A stretch of 64,000 nt of DNA, from positions 46,356,980 to 46,420,979 of the forward strand of contig CM022949.1 of assembly GCA_012931725.1 (NCBI GenBank), in the 5' to 3' direction. This DNA comes from Litsea cubeba (taxonomy: Eukaryota > Streptophyta > Magnoliopsida > Laurales > Lauraceae). This document shows positions 57,235 through 64,000 of the stretch, in pieces. The notes under the pieces were generated by a model. That model worked only from the letters and a program-made list of their open reading frames with translations, ran no database searches and was not told the origin of the DNA. Positions within the stretch are counted from its first letter, which is position 1, and each line of letters begins with the position of its first letter. The translations under genes were made by a program, and so were the position numbers.

Positions 57235-57567
57235 TGAAAAATCATCTGCCCCAATTGAATTTTGAGGATCCATTAGAGGCCTTATTTCGGAACTGATTTT
57301 GACATAGATGGATACATTGAGAACGTAATTGCTTTGTTGAACTCAACCCCTGTTATGGTCCCATCTATTATAATGCCCCCTAAGTTAGAACTCAAGCAAC
57401 TGCCGGATACATTGAAATATGTGCTCGTAAGGCCGTCGGAAACCCTTCCTATCATTGTAGCTTCATACTTTGACTCAGTCCTAGAGGAAAAACTCATGAA
57501 TATTCTTGGTGAACATAAGGAAGCTCTAGGGTGGTCCATAGTAGACATTAAATGAATAAGCCCATCT
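57235..57567 (+). pseudogene. Athila-like protease-RT linker
   Basis: The reading PPKLELKQLPDTLKYVLV and LPIIVASYFDSVLEEKLMNI, then EHKEALGWSIVDIK, is the conserved linker that leads into the gypsy RT. A stop separates it from the RT below. Confidence 0.78.
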
Positions 57568-58118
57568 GTGGTCCAACATAGAATCCATTTGGAAGAAAAT
57601 GCAAAAGCTTCTTGTGAACCACAGAGGAGATTGAACCCATCAATGAAAGGAGTGGTTAGGTCGGAAGTTCTGAAATTACTAGATGCAGAAGTCATCCACC
57701 CAATGTCTGATAGTGCCTGGGTAAGCCCGGTACAAGTGGTACTAAAGAAATCAGAAATCGCAGTTGTTCAAAATGAGGGAAATGAATTGGTACCCACTAG
57801 AATACAAAATGGATGAAGATTATGCATCGATTATAGGAATCTGAACTCAACTACCCGAAAAAGACCATTTCCCGCTCTCATTCATGGATCAAATGCTTGA
57901 GACACTAGCCGGACATGCATATTACTATTTTTTGGATGGTTATTCCGGCTATAACCAGATTCCAATTGCACCCGAGGATCAGGAGAAGACTACATTCACC
58001 TGTCCTTTTGGAATATTTACTTATAGACACATGCCCTTTGGGCTATACAATGCACCAGCAACCTCTCAAAGGTGCATGATGAGTATCTTTTCTGACATGG
58101 TAGAAAGATTCATCGAAA
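57568..58118 (+). pseudogene. Athila-like reverse transcriptase, truncated
   Basis: The pieces HRIHLEENAKASCEPQRRL, EVLKLLDAEVIHPMSDSAWV and AYYYFLDGYSGYNQIPIAPE, then CPFGIFTYRHMPFGLYNAPA, are the first half of the gypsy RT. The catalytic YVDD/FMDD box that should follow is absent, because homology switches at about 58118 to a different element. At least two frame breaks occur. Confidence 0.86.
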
Positions 58119-59810
58119 CTGATCTCAACGTTTAACCGCGAAAAGGTGCAGGACGATTATCCAAACTCTAACAAACATCTTCTGTCTTGGAGTATCAACG
58201 GGAGTTCCAAAGGCTCTCTAATAGGATAAAGAGGCTCTCTGAGACATACTTCATCAGCTTGTATCTCAGCAGCTTACGGGATGACATTCACATTGGGGGT
58301 CCAAAAACTGGGTCCAAAAACTAAACGCTACAAACCATCCAGATCTTTTGCCTTGGCCCGATTGCAAGAGGAAGAGGCGAACCTAAGGCGATGGATGCTA
58401 CGACCAAAGATGGGGCAAACAAATACGATGGCTAATCCCATTGAATGCGGGCCCTTGGCTCCGGTTATCAAAAGACTCATGCCAACTGAAGCTGTGAACG
58501 GAGAGAACGTGGCCTATGCTACCATTGTGACAAAAAATACACGCCCCACTCATTGTTGCAAGACTCAGAAGTTGTTCTGGGTGGAAGGACTCATGCAAGA
58601 TGAAGTTGATAATGGTGACCTCAGCTTTGCAATTCCAAAATCTCCTGTGCCCAATGAATCGGGTACAGAAGATCTCTCTCCTCAAATTTCTCTCCATCCT
58701 ATTGCTAGCACTCGGGCCCCACAAACCATGCGCATCTTAGGCACCTTGAGGAATTGCTAACTCACGATATTGATTGATAGTGGGCCCACGTACAACTTTT
58801 TTGAACCCATCATTATTCAGAAAGTCAATATCCCCGCTCAATCAGATGTAGTTTTTGAGGTGATGATAGCTAATGGGGATCGTTTACAAGGCAATGGCAT
58901 CTGCAAGGGTGTCAAGCTCAAGTCCCAGGGGGTTCCAATCCATGTTGATTTCTATCTCCTATCCTTAGGGGGGGTTGATGCAGTACTTTGAGCCCATTGG
59001 CTGCGCACCTGGGCGTATTTGGGGGCTTTACTTGTAGAGTTGAGTGGAGTGAAGGTTATTTTGAAGAAATAATAAAATATAAGTATTTTATGATGGTGTT
59101 TTATTTTTAGTTGTTTGTGATGGAATTTTTTTGACTTTTTTTATTGAAAAGTGAAGTTTTTTCGTCTTTTAGTAGTTACGTTTTTACTTTTATTTTTAGA
59201 AATATGGTGAGAACTTTGAGATAAAGTGCTTTTGGTGAGCTTTTTTTTTTTTTTGAAAAATGAGGCTTTATTTAACTTTAACTCTACAAGTAGAATTACC
59301 AAACAAGCCCAGTAACGTGGGATCTCTCAGCCTTATCAACGTCTTTCACAAAGAACGGTAGAGAATTCCAATTAAAGGGAATTCCAGTGACACCTTCAAC
59401 ATTGGTGGGAGCATCCCAATTCGCCGAACACATGCAGAATTCTACACAAGCATATGCCATACAATTACTAGGTGTAGAATTCTTGCCTACACGTGATTTG
59501 CATGACCCACAACTACAAAAGCTGTTGGATGAATTTCAAGACGTATTTTTTGAACCTCGGGGCCTACCACCGATAAGGTGACATGATCATTCCATTCCAC
59601 TATTGCAAGGGACCCACCCATCAGCGTGAGGCCATACAGGTACCCTTTTTTCCAAAAATCTGAGATAAAGAAAATTATTACAGAACTATTAGATTCAAAT
59701 GTGATTCGGCACGTCACATCTCCATTTTCATCACCTGTTCTTTTAGTTTAAAAAAAGGAAAAATTACCGTACGGACGGCTCAAGACCCGACAATTACCCC
59801 ATACCAGATG
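58119..59810 (+). pseudogene. Chromovirus gag-protease-RT fragment
   Basis: A plus-strand fragment of a second gypsy lineage. Gag tail: QTSSVLEYQREFQRLSNRI, LSSLRDDIHIG, FALARLQEEEANL. Then a decayed CCHC/linker region (CCKTQKLFWVEGL), and a protease with ILIDSGPTYNFF (usual DTGST reads DSGPT) and VDFYLLSLGGVDAVL. After a MITE, IPVTPSTLVGASQFAEHMQN and LLDEFQDVFFEPRGLPPIR, then RT-start remnants with frameshifts to about 59810. It has no LTRs. Its abrupt joins on both sides show that it is a rearranged piece, not a full insertion. Confidence 0.82.
59023..59310. mobile_element. Small MITE in the chromovirus protease-RT linker
   Basis: The ends read GGGCTTTACTTGTAGAGTT on the left and AACTCTACAAGTAGAATTACC...CAAGCCC on the right. 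The inverted repeat is clear, with about 12 bases missing from the left arm. The interior is AT-rich. It splits the conserved WLRT...VTWDLS protein segment, whose two halves flank it. No target duplication could be established. Confidence 0.68.
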
Positions 59811-60223
59811 AAACATTATAATTTACCGGATGGAAGATCGTACACAAAAAAGGTCCAAAATGGGACCGAAATACCCTTTTTCCTGCGATATCCTATGGAT
59901 GTAGGATATCGCACTATTCGATATCCAAGACCTGTAGGATATTGCACAGTTACCTACTTCCGTCACATCACGCACCACAATTTTCACCACAAAATGTTCG
60001 TTTTCATCTTCTCCGTTTTCACTGAGGAGGTCCGTTTCCATCTCTGTTTTCGCTGAAGACCTTCGTTTCCATCTTCGTTCCGATTGGTTATTACCATTCC
60101 ATCTTTTTTCATCCGCATTTATACATCTTATTCATCACAGCAGGTATGTGGGACCATAAAATTTCTGAATGCCTTAAAAAGATAGCCCATAAATGTGGTA
60201 TTGATGTCAAATTTCTCTTTTAG
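59811..60223. other. Junction and spacer
   Basis: It includes a short self-complementary segment (59890-59945) with repeated GATATCCTA/TAGGATATC words. No gene was recognised. A CT-rich patch follows near 60000-60110. Confidence 0.4.
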
Positions 60224-60693
60224 GGTGACAAATGCTGCTCCTTACCCTAAGAAATCCATTGAAGATGCTACTGGAGCTGACATCATTGGATTTGCTGGTA
60301 AATCCTAGACTTCAGTTGTGCCTTTGAGCAGCAAGGACCAGTCATGATGATATCTAGGGTCACACACGAAGCCCGCTAATTTTCAAGCTGAACTTAGAGC
60401 ATTGATTCTATAAGGCGATCTTCTCTCTCTTTTTTTTTTGTTTGTTAAAATTTATTTTTGAATTTGGATTTTGATTCTTTTTCAGAGCAAATATCAGTTA
60501 TTATATTTGGGTTTGTTGTAATCGGCCTTGTCAATGTGATCAGAGCCTTTCTGTAAGTGCATTGCATGTTTGTAATTTGTATTGTAGGCTATATATGGGA
60601 ACTTGGTGTATGCATTGGTGTGGGGAATTACAGCAACTATATATGGATTTGCAGTCTTTTGTTCTTAAATAAAGTTTTATGTCTCATTTGGCA
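60224..60693 (+). pseudogene. Unidentified exon-like pieces of a membrane protein
   Basis: Three pieces look like exons. The first (about 60224-60295, acceptor TTCTCTTTTAG, donor GTAAATCC) reads VTNAAPYPKKSIEDATGADI. The second (60486-60553, acceptor CTTTTTCAG, donor GTAAGTGC) is in phase with it and reads QISVIIFGFVVIGLVNVIRA, a transmembrane helix. The third (from about 60589, after TTGTATTGTAG) reads GNLVYALVWGITATIYGFAV then a stop, a second helix, but its phase does not fit the second piece. I do not recognise the family. It could be a real small membrane-protein gene with a splice site I have misplaced, or a decayed copy. Confidence 0.35.
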
Positions 60694-61060
60694 GCATGGC
60701 ATTCTGGTATCCATTTCCCCACAGAAGCTGTTGGCTGTGGCCCTGTCGGGGTTTTGGGTTTGGCAGCTTCTCCTGTCCTCTCAATTTCATTCATTCCTTC
60801 CTTCATCTCCAATCTCTAATTTCCTTGAAAAAGGAAATAAAATAAAATAAAATTAGGGAGCACAGAGACACAGACAGAGAGAAGAAATGGAAACAACAAA
60901 AATCTCTGCTCGTCTTCATCCTCAATCACATTCATCACCATAGCCACTTGTTTTCCATGAGAGGAGTCTTGTAGACTTCAACTCCTCCTTCTCTCATCTC
61001 AACACCCTTTTACTCCCCCATCAACATCAAACTGTTCCAATTATGGCATTCTTGCAGCGA
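60694..61060. other. Spacer with possible 5' leader
   Basis: An ATG at 60888 opens a short frame (METTKISARLHPQSHSSP, then stop) in purine-rich, leader-like DNA. It is too short to call a gene. Confidence 0.3.
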
Positions 61061-61805
61061 GATTGACTGTATTCTCGACTGTATTCTCGCTATAGCAAGA
61101 ACAGGTCTCGCTATAGCTCCCTCCCTTCTTGGGATGTTCTCGCTATAGCGAGACTATTCTCTGGAAGAGAGGTCATTTTCCTCGCTATAGCGAGAATATG
61201 TCTCGTTATAGCGAGACGACTGAAAAAAAACAATTATCCTCACTATAGTGAGAAAATGTCTCACTTTAGCGAGATCACTCTATGTGGAAAAGGGGGCTTA
61301 GTGGGAAGAGAGAGCTTTGGAAAGCTCATTAGAGGCAAGTATAAGCATTAATTAAGAATACATGGTGTTTAATCCCTTGATTGGGTTATCAAATTCTATT
61401 TTATTTCAATTCACTATGATTAGCCTCTTAAGAATGAATATGATTTGAAATTTGTGGTTTGGTTTAAAAAATGAAGAACTGATATTGGATGAAATGAGAG
61501 GTAAAGTAATGTATGTAGCATAGGGATGTTTGTAGCTTTTGGCATGTGTACAGGTGATGTGTCTTCAAATGGGTGGTGAATTGGAAGAAAACCATGTGTT
61601 TTATGCTTGGAAAATGTGTTCAAATGGACACCTTGTATTATTTAATATGGATGGAAACAGATGGAGACCTTCAAACAAAACAAAAGGGGATGGCTGATCC
61701 GGACACAGAACGTGTCCTCGCTATAGCGAGGATGGACCTCGCTATAGCGAGACCACCTTCTGGGTGGGCTTACTATAGAGGGCCACAAGCTCACTATAGC
61801 GGGCC
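61061..61805. repeat. CTCGCTATAGCGAG palindromic-word cluster
   Basis: About eight copies or close variants of TCTCGCTATAGCGAGA, a 16-bp perfect palindrome, lie at 61069-61275, with a second group at 61714-61800. They tend to come in pairs 15-40 bases apart. Between the groups the sequence is ordinary AT-rich DNA. No element ends or coding sequence were found around them. Confidence 0.85.
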
Positions 61806-63278
61806 ACAAACCAAGATTTTTTTAAAATTGTTTTTAACAAACAAATATGAAAAAAAGCCTCATGCAACTCTACAAAAATTTGGTTTCACTTGGTTTCACT
61901 CTTCACATAAAACATATGAAAACTCTCTACTATTTCTTCCCATCATTTAAAACGATAAATCTGGTGGTGGGCTCAACGTCCATTGATCTGAATTTTGGCC
62001 AGTGCCTTACAAGAGGGTGTCATTTCTATAAGTAATTTAGATTTGTAACTGGTCCTCATTATGGGCCTCACGAATTTCTAAGGGGTAAAAAATACACAAT
62101 TCAACTGAAACCAAGTGAATGTGTGTCAAAAATGAATTGTATTCTGTGAAAGTTCTGGTGGCAACTATAATACTAACATATACAAATTTTTAAGAATCCA
62201 TCTTTCCCATTGCTGCTAGTTACACAAAAAAGCCCCTGAAAAAATGAAACTCCATATACATGTATACTATAAATTGAACTGTTCTCTACATTGTGGCAAG
62301 TTAAACAAAATAGAATTGGAACTAAAAAAATCCATTGCCTGATCCTGGCATTTGAAACCAAAATTTAACTAAAGAACTCCATATACATGTAACTTAAAAA
62401 CATGATATCTAAAAAACTAATATGGTTTTTACATCCCCCGATGGCTCTCTCAGCATGGCTACCCTTCATCATATGTCGTATGTTCGAGGAAACCACTTTT
62501 TCCCACTGCTTGTATTATACATCATGTACGATCTTCTGCCTGTAAAACCACATGTCTGATTGTGTTAACTGCATGGGTCGGCCAAGTACTAGATGCTCAA
62601 CGAATACCAGCACAAATACTCCACAATCATCCCTACATAAATTTCAGCATATGAGAACATGCATCTCATCACCCAATAATGCAAACACTTAATATTTGCA
62701 ACTTAAAACTTGTCAGACCCCGATCCCTAGTTCTCTTATTTAGTGTTTTCTTAGTTATGGATTTACTTTTTAAGTGAGATTAGGAGTGGGATTTTCTAAT
62801 TTATTATTGATAGCGCGCCAATGAAGGGACTTTCTAAACCCGATGAAAGAAATTTTTTACGTGGATGCTTTAATCACTGAGCCCAACCAAATCAATGGGC
62901 TCGATTGTCATGATTGTGCCGTGGTCGCTTGACTATGATACATTCAACTAGTGCACAATACATTGGTCACTATTAAGCATAATGAATGTTTGGAATTTAA
63001 AGTTTATTACTGAGTTTATTTTTATAATAGTCGATCTAAGTCGTTAGAATTTCATCTTTTACTTATTCCTTGATTGTCACAAAAATTAGAGAGCATCAGA
63101 TATTGGCAGCCGCATGGTCGCAAAAAATTAATGTGTCCGAACGCATTAAATTCATATGTTTCACCACCTGAGGCCATGTTGAAGTATTTTTTTGCCATCT
63201 GAACCGTCTATATTTTGAATAATATGAAATTGATGATCTTGTAACAGCAAAAAGTTAATCATATATCGTTCGACATTT
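61806..63278. other. Spacer, no gene recognised
   Basis: AT-rich with a few short frames of no known family. A TGTCAGACCCCGATCC word at 62713 resembles an LTR terminus, but no partner was found. Confidence 0.4.
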
Positions 63279-63354
63279 GATCAGAGGAAAAATAAAGAAT
63301 GGCAAGACTTGAAAATGATCGGAGGAAAAATAAAGAATGCCAAGACTTGAAAAA
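63279..63354. repeat. 38-bp tandem duplication
   Basis: A unit starting GATCAGAGGAAAAATAAAG is repeated once at exactly 38 bp with two differences. Confidence 0.85.
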
Positions 63355-63410
63355 AAAAAGAAGAGAAAGAAAGTACATTAATTTATTTATTAATTTTGAC
63401 TAAATAAAAT

Positions 63411-63492
63411 TTAGTCGGGGAAAATATAAGATTTTTGCGGCAAAGTTAACAATTTCGCGAAAATGCTGGCGGGGATTTGGTTTCCCCGACTA
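63411..63492. repeat. Inverted repeat TAGTCGGGGAAA / TTTCCCCGACTA
   Basis: Perfect 12-bp arms about 58 bases apart, followed by a further TTTAGTCGGCAAGGG. Such ends occur in small plant DNA-transposon remnants, but no target duplication was identified. Confidence 0.6.
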
Positions 63493-63526
63493 CTTGTTTA
63501 GTCGGCAAGGGTTAAATTAAGAGAAA

Positions 63527-63538
63527 AACGACGTCGTT
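63527..63538. promoter_or_regulatory. Palindromic bZIP-type motif AACGACGTCGTT
   Basis: A perfect 12-bp palindrome with a GACGTC core (CRE/C-box), a known binding motif of plant bZIP factors. It lies about 120 bp before a pyrimidine-rich leader, a plausible promoter position. Confidence 0.4.
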
Positions 63539-63599
63539 CCGTTGGTACTCCGGTAAACCCACCGCATGCTATAACCCCACCCCTGACTCAAAGTCTAAA

Positions 63600-64000
63600 C
63601 CCAGCTGTGTCCCTTACCCTCACTCATCGATCAATCCGAAGAAATTCAACCCGCTGGGTCTCTCTCTCTCTCCCCCTCTCACTCCTCCCACTCGATCTGG
63701 TGGTAAATCTTTCTCTCTCTCTCTCCATCTTCTTCCATGGTAAGCTGTAAACCCAGAGTATTTTGCGGAAAAAAAAAAGAAGAAGATAACCCTTTTGTGA
63801 TAACAGTATAGATTCTCTCGGCCTTGAATGACCCTTTTTTTTCAAAGACCTTCAAGAAATATGTAAAGAGGCTATAAACGTACCATTAATTTGTTTCGTG
63901 AAGGTATATAGTCTGCATATTCTCATTTGTTTTCTAGGGCACGTGTATAGGTTTTTTTATTCTGGGTCGGTGTTCTGTTCCTAAATATGTGTGTTCTGGG
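63600..64000 (+). promoter_or_regulatory. Possible 5' leader of a gene leaving the window
   Basis: CT-rich tracts at 63658-63690 and 63708-63725, typical of plant leaders, are followed by CCATG|GTAAGC at 63736-63745. This could be a first exon ending in a consensus donor, with AT-rich intron-like DNA after it. The coding part would lie beyond 64000, so nothing can be said of the product. Confidence 0.35.

Larger units (their letters stand above)
45001..58118 (+). mobile_element. Athila-like Ty3/gypsy element, split and 3'-truncated
   Basis: A plus-strand element with an LTR (45001-47098), a tRNA-Asp-type primer site, a long leader, gag, protease and the first part of RT. It is interrupted by the chromovirus at 47846-54080, whose perfect ATAAG duplication proves later insertion. 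It ends abruptly in RT near 58118, where a chromovirus gag fragment begins, so the rest of pol and the 3' LTR are gone. Many stops and frameshifts mark it as old. Confidence 0.82.

Noticed and set aside
62713..62728. TGTCAGACCCCGATCC as an LTR start
   Set aside because: The word fits an LTR terminus, but no partner end, duplication, primer site or polypurine tract was found.
1..64000. tRNA, rRNA or CRISPR features
   Set aside because: The only tRNA-like matches are retroelement primer-binding sites. The spaced palindromic words differ from CRISPR repeats in length, variability and plant context.

Overview
The window is plant nuclear DNA, almost certainly from a flowering plant. Evidence: an intron-less CC-NB-LRR resistance gene, Ty1/copia and Ty3/gypsy (Athila-like and chromovirus) retroelements, CACTA, Mutator-like and hAT-like DNA transposons, AT-rich spacers and plant-style introns. 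No bacterial, organellar, rRNA, tRNA or CRISPR feature was seen. The species cannot be fixed from the sequence.

Layout. 1-7.3 kb: a solo LTR (1788-5942, target duplication GGTCA) with a Mutator-like MITE nested in it (3381-3990). 7298-10150: the one convincing intact host gene, a 950-residue CNL immune receptor. 13.56-31.20 kb: a minus-strand copia element (Copia-A) with both LTRs, primer site and polypurine tract, split by a solo LTR (25458-27248, CTAGA duplication) and by a 7.35-kb CACTA transposon (17021-24373). The CACTA carries fragments of host genes: VDAC porin exons, a CLU/TSS-type TPR exon and an N/Q/G-rich repeat protein. 31.6-32.2 kb: a copia RNase H fragment. 33271-38581: a young copia element (Copia-B) with 256-bp LTRs differing at 6 sites, a perfect TAGCC duplication, and one reading frame broken only by three nonsense codons. 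41.7-43.4 kb: the probable 5' exons of a small host gene on the minus strand, with an hAT MITE (43516-44233, 8-bp duplication GGAAGAGG) just upstream. 45.0-58.1 kb: an Athila-like element on the plus strand, split by an internally deleted chromovirus (47846-54080, ATAAG duplication). 58.1-59.8 kb: a decayed plus-strand chromovirus fragment with its own small MITE. 60.2-60.7 kb: unidentified exon-like pieces. 61.0-61.8 kb: a cluster of palindromic words. 63.4-64.0 kb: what looks like the promoter and leader of a gene running off the window.

There is no operon-like cooperation. The story is nested insertion and decay around a few host genes, dated by exact target-site duplications. The most unexplained pattern is that at least seven non-coding stretches, several in unrelated elements, are built from repeated self-complementary words (for example around GGTCGACC, CTCGCTATAGCGAG, TAACGGCCGTTA, GTCGACGTCGAC). 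Nothing in the element coding regions explains them.
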